Part shown: in pieces, positions 24,141 to 31,733 of the stretch
How positions within the stretch are numbered: position 1 is the stretch's first letter
How the letters are laid out: the number at the start of each line of letters is the position of its first letter
Assembly: GCA_003481005.1 (NCBI GenBank)
Contig: QUKC01000001.1
Coordinates: 310,001-374,000 of the forward strand
DNA: 64,000 nucleotides
Direction: 5' to 3'
DNA from: Firmicutes bacterium TM09-10
GTDB taxonomy: Bacteria > Bacillota > Clostridia > Lachnospirales > Lachnospiraceae
The notes under the pieces: model-generated
Told to the model about the DNA's origin: nothing
The model's database searches: none
What the model saw: only the letters and a program-made list of their open reading frames with translations
Position numbers and translations under genes: made by a program

Positions 24141-25736
24141 TTATTTCAAGAGCTGCTTTAGATCTTCCTCCGGCGTGGAGATAGGTGTAATGCCGAAATT
24201 CTCCACGAGATAACTCAGCACATTGGGCGATACAAAAGCCGGGAGCGTCGGTCCAAGACGGATATTCTTAATTCCTAAATACAGCAGCGTCAGCAGGATA
24301 CATACTGCCTTCTGCTCGTACCATGAGAGTACCAGAGACAGCGGCAAATCATTGACGCCACAGCCGAAGGCATCCGCCAGCGCCAGTGCGATCCTGACTG
24401 CGCCGTAGGCATCGTTGCACTGACCAACGTCCATAAGCCGGGGCAGACCGCCGATTGTGCCGAGGTCAAGATCGTTGAAACGATATTTGCCACAGGCCAG
24501 CGTCAGCACCACGGTATCGGAAGGTGTCTGCCTGACAAACTCAGTGTAGTAGTTGCGTCCGGGACGTGCACCGTCGCAGCCACCAACCAAGAAAAAGTGA
24601 CGGATTGCCCCGCTCTTTACAGCTTCAATCACCTTATCCGCCACACTCAGCACCGTGCCATGCCCAAAGCCCGTCGTAACCGTACTTCCTCCGTTGATGC
24701 CGGTGAATGCTTTATCTTCTGGATAGCCGCCCAGTTCCAGCGCCTTTTCAATGACAGGTGTAAAGTCCTTCTCCTCACCGATGTGTGTCAGCGCAGGATA
24801 GGACACCATCGCCGTAGTAAATACCCGGTCAGCATAGCTTGTTTTCGGCGGCATAAGACAGTTGGTTGTGAAAAGAACAGGGGCGGGGATATCTGCAAAT
24901 TCCTTCTGCTGATTCTGCCATGCCGTACCGAAGTTACCTTTCAGGTGCGAATACTTTCTCAGTTCCGGGTATCCGTGCGCAGGCAGCATCTCCCCGTGGG
25001 TATAGATGTTAATGCCCTTGCCCTCTGTTTGCTCCAGCAGCAGTTTCAGGTCGTGTAAATCGTGACCTGTAATGACGATGAAAGGTCCCTTCTCCACGGT
25101 CAGCGGAATCGTAGTCGGTTCAGGAGTGCCGTATGTTTCCGTGTTTGCCTTATCCAGCAGTTCCATGCACTTGAGATTTTTCTCGCCAACCTCCATGACG
25201 ATGGGCAGCAGCTCATCCATACCCCAATCTTCTCCGATAGCAAAGAGTGCTTTTGCAAAGAAGCGGTTAACTTCTTCGTCAGTATAGCCCAATACCATGG
25301 CATGGTGCGCATAGGCAGCCATACCGCGCACACCGAAAAGGATCAGAGACTTGAGGCTGCGAATATCCTCCCCGGCATTCCACAGCAACGTCATGTCGTA
25401 ATCATCGTTGCGACCGCAGCGAGATGCGCAGCCGGAGCAATTGGGAACCAGCCGTTCTTTTTCGGCGTGTACCCGGTTAATCATTTCCCGTATCGTTTTT
25501 TCGTTAAAGTTCACATTGGTGACAGTGGTAAACAGCCCTTCCATCATCAGCCGCCAGGTATCCGATGTTGCCTGCGTACCGCCGTCCGTTGACCGAGCCA
25601 GCCCGATGAGAGCCCCAGTCAGTTCATCCTGAAGATGCGCCACATCGGAAGTCTTACCGCAGACACCGGCTTTTCCTGTACAGCCGGTACAACCCGCTGT
25701 TTGTTCGCACTGATAGCAGAACATTTCGTTATCCAT
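24141..25736 (-). CDS. hcp: Hybrid cluster protein (hydroxylamine reductase)
   Basis: 531 residues, the normal class length. The N-terminal Cys motif CYQCEQTAGCTGCTGKAGVC binds the first Fe-S cluster. Later signatures for the hybrid cluster include HGEMLPAHGYPELRK, TTNCLMPP and GGCDGARPGR. Hcp reduces hydroxylamine in vitro and acts as a nitric oxide reductase in cells, protecting against nitrosative stress. It is followed upstream by a ferredoxin-type gene (31-nt gap) and a divergent Fnr/HcpR-like regulator, a common detoxification cluster. GGGAG precedes the ATG. Confidence 0.95.
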   Translation of the reverse strand: MDNEMFCYQCEQTAGCTGCTGKAGVCGKTSDVAHLQDELTGALIGLARSTDGGTQATSDTWRLMMEGLFTTVTNVNFNEKTIREMINRVHAEKERLVPNCSGCASRCGRNDDYDMTLLWNAGEDIRSLKSLILFGVRGMAAYAHHAMVLGYTDEEVNRFFAKALFAIGEDWGMDELLPIVMEVGEKNLKCMELLDKANTETYGTPEPTTIPLTVEKGPFIVITGHDLHDLKLLLEQTEGKGINIYTHGEMLPAHGYPELRKYSHLKGNFGTAWQNQQKEFADIPAPVLFTTNCLMPPKTSYADRVFTTAMVSYPALTHIGEEKDFTPVIEKALELGGYPEDKAFTGINGGSTVTTGFGHGTVLSVADKVIEAVKSGAIRHFFLVGGCDGARPGRNYYTEFVRQTPSDTVVLTLACGKYRFNDLDLGTIGGLPRLMDVGQCNDAYGAVRIALALADAFGCGVNDLPLSLVLSWYEQKAVCILLTLLYLGIKNIRLGPTLPAFVSPNVLSYLVENFGITPISTPEEDLKQLLK

Positions 25737-25767
25737 AATTGGTCTCCCTTTTGTTGTAAAAATATTC

Positions 25768-26481
25768 TTATTCTTCCTTGAGACTGCCGTTCACCGTGAC
25801 CGTGACCACCTGCCACGGAATGAACTTTCCGCTTTGCTGAAGCGCCTTTTTCGTTGCCATTTCCAATCCGCCGCAGCAAGGCACTTCCATACGCACAACG
25901 GTCACGCTTCTGATGTCGTTGTTTCGGATGATCTCCGTCAGCTTTTCGGAATAATCCACGCTGTCCAGCTTGGGACATCCTACGAGGGTGATATGCCCTC
26001 TGATGAACCGCTCGTGAAATGCGGCGTAGGCGTAAGCCGTGCAGTCGGCGGCAATCAGCAGTTTTGCACCGTCAAAATAGGGTGCGTTAACCGGAACGAG
26101 CTTGATCTGGACAGGCCACTGTGAAAGCCTGCTAACCGGCTCTGTGTGCGGCGCTTCTTCGCAGGCACATTCCGTGTGCTCAATCTTCCTCGAATGGCTC
26201 CCCGGACAGCCACAGGGCAGTTTCATACCTTGCTTCTGCATCTTCTCTTGCTTATTCACCAGCACCGCCTGCTCATCATAGGCTGCCGCCTCACGTTCCA
26301 CAAAGGTGATCGCTCCCGTAGGGCAGGTCGGCAGACAGTCTCCGAGACCATCGCAATAGTCGTCCCGCAACAGTTTTGCCTTTCCGTCCAACATGCCAAT
26401 GGCTCCTTCGTGGCAGGCATCAGCGCAGGCACCGCAGCCGTTGCACTTATCCTGATCGATTTCAATGATCCGTCTCTTCAT
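25768..26481 (-). CDS. Ferredoxin-like iron-sulfur protein partner of Hcp
   Basis: 237 residues from an ATG after GGAGGTGCTGTC. Two Fe-S motifs are at the N-terminus: CNGCGACADACHEGAIG and CDGLGDCLPTCPTGAITF (the second has a Gly-Asp where one extra Cys spacing is usual). The middle is Cys/His-rich (PCGCPGSHS and ECACEE). The C-terminal half is a separate domain with LVGCPKLD and VPCCGG. The layout matches the electron-donor-like proteins encoded beside hcp in Clostridia. It is probably transcribed as the first gene of the operon with hcp and should deliver electrons to it; no reductase is in view. Confidence 0.85.
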   Translation of the reverse strand: MKRRIIEIDQDKCNGCGACADACHEGAIGMLDGKAKLLRDDYCDGLGDCLPTCPTGAITFVEREAAAYDEQAVLVNKQEKMQKQGMKLPCGCPGSHSRKIEHTECACEEAPHTEPVSRLSQWPVQIKLVPVNAPYFDGAKLLIAADCTAYAYAAFHERFIRGHITLVGCPKLDSVDYSEKLTEIIRNNDIRSVTVVRMEVPCCGGLEMATKKALQQSGKFIPWQVVTVTVNGSLKEE

Positions 26482-26525
26482 GACAGCACCTCCTTGCTTT
26501 CTTGTCTCTATCATAGTATAGTAAA

Positions 26526-26543
26526 ATCAACAAGTCGGTTGAT
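26526..26543. promoter_or_regulatory. Crp/Fnr-type operator between fdx-hcp and its regulator
   Basis: ATCAAC-N6-GTTGAT is a perfect palindrome in the short divergent gap. On the minus strand it covers the expected -35 region upstream of TATGAT/TATACT-like -10 boxes for the ferredoxin-hcp operon. On the plus strand it lies about 22 nt before the regulator start. One site could thus serve both genes. Confidence 0.65.
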
Positions 26544-26565
26544 ATTTCAACGAAAGTGGATTCTT

Positions 26566-27228
26566 ATGAAAGATTTTTTATCCGTTATCTGTTCCTCTCA
26601 ACTGTTCTCCGGTGTTACGGAAACAGAGCTTACCGCAGTTCTCGCCTGCCTTGATGCGAAAAAAACGAGCTTCCCGAAGGAAGCCTATCTTATGCATACC
26701 GGAGATACGGCGGAAGCCATAGGTTTTGTGTTGTCGGGAAACGTTCTGACAGTTCAGGAGGATATCTGGGGGAACCGTCATATTCTGTCCAATGCGGGAC
26801 CGGGGCAGACATTTGCTGCCGCATTTGCCTGTGCGCCGGGTGCCGTGCTGAATGTCAGCGTGGTTGCGCAAACGCCTGTCACGGTGATGTTTCTGAATGT
26901 CAGGCGCATTCTGTCCGTGTGTACCTCTGCCTGCTCCCATCACAGCCGGATTATCCGCAATCTTTTAGGAGAGCTGGCAGATAAAAATCTGATGCTCAGC
27001 GAAAAAGTTTCTCATATGGGGCAGCGGACAACAAGAGCAAAGGTTATGTCCTATCTCTCCGCTCAAGCGCAAAAAAGCGGAGCCTATGAATTTGATATTC
27101 CTTTTTCCCGTCAGCAGCTCGCCGACTATCTCGCTGTCGAGCGCAGCGGACTGTCCGTTGAACTCTGTAAAATGCGTGATGAGGGACTGCTGGAATTCCA
27201 CAAAAGCCATTTTGTGCTGAAGGTGTAA
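26566..27228 (+). CDS. Crp/Fnr-family regulator (HcpR-like)
   Basis: 220 residues. The N-terminal cyclic-nucleotide-binding-like domain reads FSGVTETELTAVLACLDAKK and later GPGQTFAAAFACAPGAVLNV. The C-terminal helix-turn-helix reads FSRQQLADYLAVERSGLSVE. There is no N-terminal Cys cluster, so it is not a classic Fe-S Fnr. Divergent position next to hcp and a palindromic site between them suggest a nitrosative-stress regulator of the HcpR kind. AAGTGGA precedes the ATG. The ORF is open far upstream, but those extensions overlap the ferredoxin gene and lack a start signal. Confidence 0.85.
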   Translation: MKDFLSVICSSQLFSGVTETELTAVLACLDAKKTSFPKEAYLMHTGDTAEAIGFVLSGNVLTVQEDIWGNRHILSNAGPGQTFAAAFACAPGAVLNVSVVAQTPVTVMFLNVRRILSVCTSACSHHSRIIRNLLGELADKNLMLSEKVSHMGQRTTRAKVMSYLSAQAQKSGAYEFDIPFSRQQLADYLAVERSGLSVELCKMRDEGLLEFHKSHFVLKV

Positions 27229-27351
27229 AACACCCGGTTGAAATTGCCGTGGGCATAAAAACACGGACGCTGCAACGCACAGTTCCACTTCGAAAGTCAC
27301 TGACATCTTCTAGCGTTGCTGACATACTGCCATTTATTATTCCGTATTTTA

Positions 27352-27639
27352 GAGAACATCGTGTATCTGGAGCTGCTGCGCCGGGACTACAAAGTGACAG
27401 TCGGCAGAACCGGAGACAAGGCGATCGACTTTGTATGTGACAAGAGTGGAGAAAAACTGTATGTTCAGGTTGCCTATCTGTTGGCATCCGATGAGACCGT
27501 TCAGCGTGAGTTCGGTGCGTATAACAATATCCGCGATAACTACCCGAAATATGTTGTCTCTCTGGATGAGTTCGACAGGAACAGAAACGGGATCAAGCAC
27601 CGCAACATCCGCGATTTTCTGTTGGCAGAGGAATGGTAG
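27352..27639 (+). pseudogene. DUF4143 ATPase, C-terminal fragment
   Basis: Only the C-terminal domain survives: ENIVYLELLRRDYKVTVGRT, then KAIDFVCDKSGEKLYVQVAY and NYPKYVVSLDEFDRNRNGIK. This aligns by eye with the C-terminus of the intact ATPase at 28.1-29.3 kb (ENIVCIELLRRGYDVYVGKL, then KEIDFVAQRGSEKIYIQVSD), on the opposite strand. The P-loop domain is absent and the preceding sequence is not its 5' part. It is a relic of a second copy of the same gene family. Confidence 0.8.
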
Positions 27640-27652
27640 ATAGGTGATAGAT

Positions 27653-27698
27653 AAAAAGAACGCCTTTCTAAGAGTTATTTCTCTTAGAAAAGCGTTCT
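27653..27698 (-). terminator. Intrinsic terminator of the DUF4143 ATPase operon
   Basis: AGAACGC-TTTCTAAGAG pairs with CTCTTAGAAA-GCGTTCT around TTATTT, with one bulge. On the minus strand it is followed by TTTTTATC, about 18 nt after the stop of the small membrane protein gene. Confidence 0.8.
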
Positions 27699-27715
27699 CA
27701 ATAAGTACAAATTGT

Positions 27716-28063
27716 CTATTTCTTCTTTATCATTTTCTTTTTCATCACATTATGTTCCAACCCAACCCATGCTATCTCAGCAAATATCACTATCACAAAA
27801 ATAACCGTAGCCACCTGAAGCGCAACGCCATCCAGTTTTTCAATAAAATATGCCACAATTGATAACGTAATAAAAAGCGCACAACCCAAAATAATAAAAT
27901 TCCTGCCATGTCTATGGTTCCATTCAGTAACACTTGTCAGCTCATCTTCACGAGGTGGTTTTTCTCCCGTGTTTATTGCTACTGGTTTTTCAGCCCTATA
28001 CTGCCTTATTCCAAGTATGATAAAAATAAGTGAAACCAATAATGAGATTACCAAATAGATCAT
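27716..28063 (-). CDS. Small membrane protein coupled to the DUF4143 ATPase gene
   Basis: 115 residues from an ATG that overlaps the ATPase stop (ATGA). A TTG twelve nt further upstream is a weaker alternative. Two or three predicted membrane segments (MIYLVISLLVSLIFIILGI, IILGCALFITLSIVAYF, VATVIFVIVIFAEIAWVGL) with a soluble loop between the first two and a basic C-terminus (KKKMIKKK). I do not recognise the family. Translational coupling to the ATPase gene and a shared terminator suggest that the two proteins work together. Confidence 0.6.
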   Translation of the reverse strand: MIYLVISLLVSLIFIILGIRQYRAEKPVAINTGEKPPREDELTSVTEWNHRHGRNFIILGCALFITLSIVAYFIEKLDGVALQVATVIFVIVIFAEIAWVGLEHNVMKKKMIKKK

Positions 28064-29253
28064 TGTAGCAGCCAATCTGCTATATCATGAATTTCAATTC
28101 CTTCATAGCTATATTTTGGATGCTTGGTTCTGGCAATAATCATTTTCGGATAAGCATCTCGGATCTGAAGCAGAGGAGAGCATTCTCTCTCAAATGTTTC
28201 CTGCCCGGAAATGTTGTCGCTGACCTGAATATAAATCTTCTCGCTGCCTCTCTGAGCAACAAAGTCGATCTCCTTTTGATAGAGCTTGCCGACATAGACA
28301 TCGTATCCACGGCGAAGAAGCTCGATGCAAACGATGTTTTCATATACTCTGCCGTAATCCATATTTCTGCTTCCCAGTATTGCATATCGAATACCACTGT
28401 CACAAAGATAGAACTTTTCAGAGCTTTCAAGGTATTTCTTGCCTCGGATGTCGTATCTCTTAATATCATAAAATACAAAAGCGTTGCACAAATACTTAAT
28501 GTACTTGCCGACGGTTACATGATTGGTCGGAGTCTCATTTGCTGTCAGCAGCTGACTGACCTTATTAGGAGAAGTCAGGTTGCTGATATTATCCATAAGG
28601 AATTCGCTCAGACGTTGTAAAACCAAAGTGTCCGGGAGCGCATATTTCTGCACCAAATCCCTTGTAACAATCGTTTCGTAGACCTCTTTGATATAGTTTG
28701 TTCTGTCTTTTTCGGTTCTGTAAGCGTAAGAACCTGCTAAACCGCCTTTGATAGCGTAATCATCAAAGAGTTTATCTTTATCACTAACATCATCATAATA
28801 TTGGCAATATTCCTGGAAGCTGAAAGGAAACACATGAATTTCAATATAGCGTCCGGTAAACAGCGTTGCCAGATCTGCACTCAGCAGGAAAGCATTGGAA
28901 CCTGTTACATAGATGTCGTATTTTCCCTTAGAGTACAGGCTATTGATTGCCAACTCAAACTTGGGACACATCTGCACCTCGTCTACAAACAGGTAGTTCG
29001 TTTTACCTTCCTGATAATGTTCTTCCACATAGGCGTGTAAGGCATGGTATTCCTTGATTTCTTCATATGCCAAATCCATGAAGTCAATGAAGATGATATT
29101 GATATTCTCAAAGTGGCTTTTCAGATACTCAATATACGCCTGCATCAGCTTGGACTTACCGGATCGACGAATGCCCGTGATGATTTTGATGTCAGGAGTG
29201 CCGTTCAGTTCAATGATTCTATCGAGATACTGTGCTCTTGTAATTGTTTTCAT
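28060..29253 (-). CDS. AAA ATPase with DUF4143 domain
   Basis: 397 residues from an ATG preceded by GGGTGACGAT, a weak site. The N-terminal P-loop domain has IKIITGIRRSGKSKLMQAYI (Walker A) and NYLFVDEVQMC (Walker B). GSNAFLLSADLATLFTGRYI is the sensor-1 region. The C-terminal DUF4143 domain has a PD-(D/E)XK-like core: YENIVCIELLRRGYDVYVGK, then EIDFVAQ and IYIQVSD. Such ATPases are abundant in gut Clostridia and their role is not settled. The promoter (TTGCAT-17-TATAAT) lies between two cognate palindromes. A remnant of a second copy lies at 27.35 kb. Confidence 0.85.
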   Translation of the reverse strand: MKTITRAQYLDRIIELNGTPDIKIITGIRRSGKSKLMQAYIEYLKSHFENINIIFIDFMDLAYEEIKEYHALHAYVEEHYQEGKTNYLFVDEVQMCPKFELAINSLYSKGKYDIYVTGSNAFLLSADLATLFTGRYIEIHVFPFSFQEYCQYYDDVSDKDKLFDDYAIKGGLAGSYAYRTEKDRTNYIKEVYETIVTRDLVQKYALPDTLVLQRLSEFLMDNISNLTSPNKVSQLLTANETPTNHVTVGKYIKYLCNAFVFYDIKRYDIRGKKYLESSEKFYLCDSGIRYAILGSRNMDYGRVYENIVCIELLRRGYDVYVGKLYQKEIDFVAQRGSEKIYIQVSDNISGQETFERECSPLLQIRDAYPKMIIARTKHPKYSYEGIEIHDIADWLLQ

Positions 29254-29261
29254 ATCGTCAC

Positions 29262-29388
29262 CCGCTTTCAAAAGTCGAAAATTTTTCATTTCTTGAAACC
29301 ACTTCGATGTACTTATTATACTGTCTGCTAATAGTATATGCAAGAGACCGCTTTCAAAAACACAAAATATTTTGTTTTTTGAAAGCGG
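29262..29388 (-). promoter_or_regulatory. Promoter of the DUF4143 ATPase bracketed by two long palindromes
   Basis: TTGCAT (29338-29343) and TATAAT (29315-29320) are 17 nt apart on the minus strand. Upstream lies a 41-bp near-palindrome with CCGCTTTCAAAAA arms (29348-29388). Downstream, in the leader, lies a diverged copy with the same CCGCTTTCAAAA arm and CTTGAAACC as partner (29262-29302). The symmetric placement suggests autoregulation by the ATPase or by a linked factor. Confidence 0.6.
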
Positions 29389-29561
29389 ATACTATGTACA
29401 GGCAATTTGGATTTTTGGCACGATTTTGGGGCTGAAGAATGGTGTATCGTTTTCAAGGTTTCTGTATAGGGGTACTATGGCTCCTTACGTGTACAACTTT
29501 AGCCTATGATGAGAGATTTCTTTAGATACCGGCTGTACAGATACAGCGATTTTTTTGTTGT

Positions 29562-29713
29562 TCAACTGTCAAAAACAGGAATGCCGGTCAGAAACCAGGT
29601 AAGGGGTTCCATGAACGCATCGTAGTTCATTACGCTGTCCCACTGTTTACCGTCCAACCAGTCTACAGGGCTTCCGTAGTGTTCTGCCAGAATGACGGCA
29701 TTCAGATTTGCTC
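29562..29713 (-). pseudogene. GH13 glycosidase, C-terminal fragment
   Basis: About 50 codons read ANLNAVILAEHYGSPVDWLD, then KQWDSVMNYDAFMEPLTWFL and a stop. The VILAEHYG region carries the acid/base Glu, and VMNYDAF is the conserved strand that follows, as in alpha-amylase family (GH13) enzymes. Everything before this is gone, and the normal continuation after the Asn-Tyr strand is truncated. It is a decayed gene with no function expected. Confidence 0.6.
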
Positions 29714-29797
29714 ACATGAACTGTCATCAGATTGACTGATTTTCTGTCATCAGCCAGCCCCATAGGGCTGCCGCCTGAATCCAGGCGGCAATAAGCT

Positions 29798-30110
29798 TTA
29801 CGTTGTTATGGTTCCAAGCATTTCATGCTCTATGACGAACTTGATCATATAATCATCAATCAGGCGCTTCTGGTTTTGAAATGCATACATGTTTTCAAAA
29901 TTCCAAACTGTTTTTTCGTACCGGCAGAAACCTCGTACTGCCAGTTCATCGGGAAGATAGGCAGGTCTGCATAAACCCATTTGCTGTACTTCGTATCATA
30001 GGCTTCCGGCTGCGCCAGCTCTACCAAATGCCCCACAAACCGTAGTGCATGACTGCTATGTAAAAAGTTCAGAAAGGATTTTTGCAGCCTGACACAATTT
30101 TCTGTTTTAT
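29798..30110 (-). pseudogene. Frameshifted remnant of an unidentified gene
   Basis: One frame reads SHALRFVGHLVELAQPEAYD, then TKYSKWVYADLPIFPMNWQY and QFGILKTC. It then shifts to another frame reading NQKRLIDDYMIKFVIEHEML and a stop. The composition looks coding, but the frame is broken at about 29.88 kb and the 5' end is missing. I cannot assign a family. The 29.39-30.17 kb stretch also contains the GH13 fragment and no intact gene. Confidence 0.4.
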
Positions 30111-30130
30111 AATCTCCGTCATCGTAAAAA

Positions 30131-30165
30131 TATCTACCTCATCTGTATATGAAATGAGGTAGATA
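30131..30165. promoter_or_regulatory. fic-linked palindrome, downstream side
   Basis: TATCTACCTCAT and ATGAGGTAGATA form a perfect 12-bp inverted repeat with an 11-nt loop, about 15 nt after the fic stop. The same TATCTACCTCAT word occurs in the fic promoter region, so this may be a regulatory binding site as well as a terminator stem; the T-run after it is weak. Confidence 0.55.
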
Positions 30166-30178
30166 AATAATTTATGAC

Positions 30179-31219
30179 TTAGATTTTTACATACCCTGTA
30201 GCCGGACCTGAACCGACCTTCGCAATGTACTCACTCTTAACTAAATCTGCCAGAGTGCGTTCCACCGTGGTTTTGCTTATATCAGGGTGAGCATCCATAA
30301 TTTCTTTCTTTGTGATTTTACCAACTTTCTGATCAATCATCGCTTTAATTCTTTCGGGCTTAGAAAGAGTGCGGTTCTTTAAATGTTCTACACGGCTTTC
30401 AAATTCATTATATGCTTTCAACATGATACCCAGATAATACTTAACAAAAGGCTCATAGCTGTTCTCATTTTCATGCCATCCTGTCGAACTTGCCTGCAAT
30501 GCTTCATAGTAAGTTTCCTTTGTTTTTTCAATCAACATTTCCATGCTGACATATTTTCCTACAATATATCCTGCCTTATAGTACAAAAGAAGCGACAGTA
30601 AACGGCTCATGCGTCCATTTCCGTCATTGAAAGGGTGGATACAGAGGAAATCCAGAATAAACATAGGTATCAAAAGTAATCTATCAATTTTATCAGTATT
30701 CCATGCTTCTAAAAACTGTCTGCACAATTCATCCACAGCTTCCGCAGTCTGAAAGGCAGGCACCGGAATAAACCTTGCTTTCTGGTGACCTTCTGCATCT
30801 GTTTCTGCAATTATATTATCAGCATTTTTATATTCTCCACCGGAACCGGCGTAGGAATACAAATCACGATGAAGCTGCAAAATAATATTAGGTCTGGGCA
30901 CAATATACTCATAGCTTTCGTGGATTGTAGAAAGCACCTCTCGGTAACCTGAGATTTCCTGCTCAGATCGGTTTCTTGGTTCTGCCTTTTGGCTGACCAA
31001 TTCTTCCAATCTCTTATCTGTTGTATAAATACCCTCAATACGGTTAGAAGCACCTGTACTTTGAATCAAAGCGACTTCAAGAAGGGTTTTCAATTCATCA
31101 ATATTAGCTTCCAAAAATAGATCTTGCTTACCTTTGTGCTCATGAATTTTTCCGATCATCTGCACAATTTCAGGAGTAAGCAACTTTTCTGGCTCTTTTA
31201 TATAATCAAAAGCTCTCAT
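30179..31219 (-). CDS. Fic-family AMP-transferase with C-terminal winged helix
   Basis: 346 residues. The catalytic motif HPFNDGNGRMSR (about residues 194-205) is complete, with the His that acts as base. An N-terminal inhibitory helix motif SNRIEG (SxxxEG form, about residues 58-63) marks a self-inhibited class. The C-terminus (KITKKEIMDAHPDISKTTVE) is a winged-helix DNA-binding domain. Fic proteins transfer AMP to target proteins; the target is unknown. The ribosome binding site TGAGGTAG is part of a repeated operator word, so a protein bound there, perhaps Fic itself, would block both promoter and translation region. Confidence 0.88.
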   Translation of the reverse strand: MRAFDYIKEPEKLLTPEIVQMIGKIHEHKGKQDLFLEANIDELKTLLEVALIQSTGASNRIEGIYTTDKRLEELVSQKAEPRNRSEQEISGYREVLSTIHESYEYIVPRPNIILQLHRDLYSYAGSGGEYKNADNIIAETDAEGHQKARFIPVPAFQTAEAVDELCRQFLEAWNTDKIDRLLLIPMFILDFLCIHPFNDGNGRMSRLLSLLLYYKAGYIVGKYVSMEMLIEKTKETYYEALQASSTGWHENENSYEPFVKYYLGIMLKAYNEFESRVEHLKNRTLSKPERIKAMIDQKVGKITKKEIMDAHPDISKTTVERTLADLVKSEYIAKVGSGPATGYVKI

Positions 31220-31220
31220 G

Positions 31221-31297
31221 TTATCTACCTCATTTCAGAATTATCTGCCTCATTTTACTTTAAAATGACGGAGATTTCAATGGGATGAGGCAGATAA
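31221..31297 (-). promoter_or_regulatory. fic promoter with three operator repeats
   Basis: On the minus strand TTGAAA and TAAAAT are 17 nt apart. The word TTATCTACCTCATTT occurs at 31221-31235 (covering the ribosome binding site) and, with one change, at 31241-31255 (next to the -10 box). An inverted copy, ATGAGGCAGATAA (31285-31297), lies just upstream of the -35 box. Together with the downstream palindrome this makes at least four sites around one gene. Confidence 0.7.
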
Positions 31298-31362
31298 ATT
31301 TTCCAGTCACTATGACTGAAATAATAGTATGCACACCTACCACACAGAATATTCAAGATGTC

Positions 31363-31399
31363 GCTTTCAAAAACACAAAATATTTTATTTCTTGAAAGC
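31363..31399. repeat. Third copy of the DUF4143-associated palindrome (orphan)
   Basis: GCTTTCAAAAA and TTTCTTGAAAGC form the ends. The flank matches the ATPase promoter flank (GAT-CTATGTA-AGGCAA after it; AATAGTAT-GCA before it), so this is the promoter region of a lost second ATPase gene. It adjoins the remnant ending at 31405. Confidence 0.7.
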
Positions 31400-31404
31400 A
31401 GATG

Positions 31405-31630
31405 CTATGTAAAGGCAACCCGAAGGCTGCCCCAGGCATCAAGCCGATCCTGTTTACACAGGTTCATTATCATCTTCATCGACGGAGCTATCTGCATGAA
31501 CGCACTCATAAACATCATAAGCAGCGCCATATCCATTTCGCTGTTCTGCTCGGCTTTTTCAATCAGTTCCAGATAGTCGCTGTGAACATAACCGTTCTTT
31601 TCAGGCACAGTGATCTGATACCAGTCACCC
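31405..31630 (-). pseudogene. Truncated remnant, SH3-like tail
   Basis: About 70 codons read WYQITVPEKNGYVHSDYLEL, then an alpha-helical end (MDMALLMMFMSAFMQIAPSM). The start resembles the last strand of a bacterial SH3-like domain. No start codon with a ribosome binding site is visible and the upstream part is missing. Family not identified. Confidence 0.4.
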
Positions 31631-31733
31631 TCAACACTTTATGCAAATACATCATCCAACCTCAATTCATAATAATATTTAAATACTGCAAAGCTGCCAT
31701 CTCCGGATTAACCTTTTTTCTTTCTAACCCACG

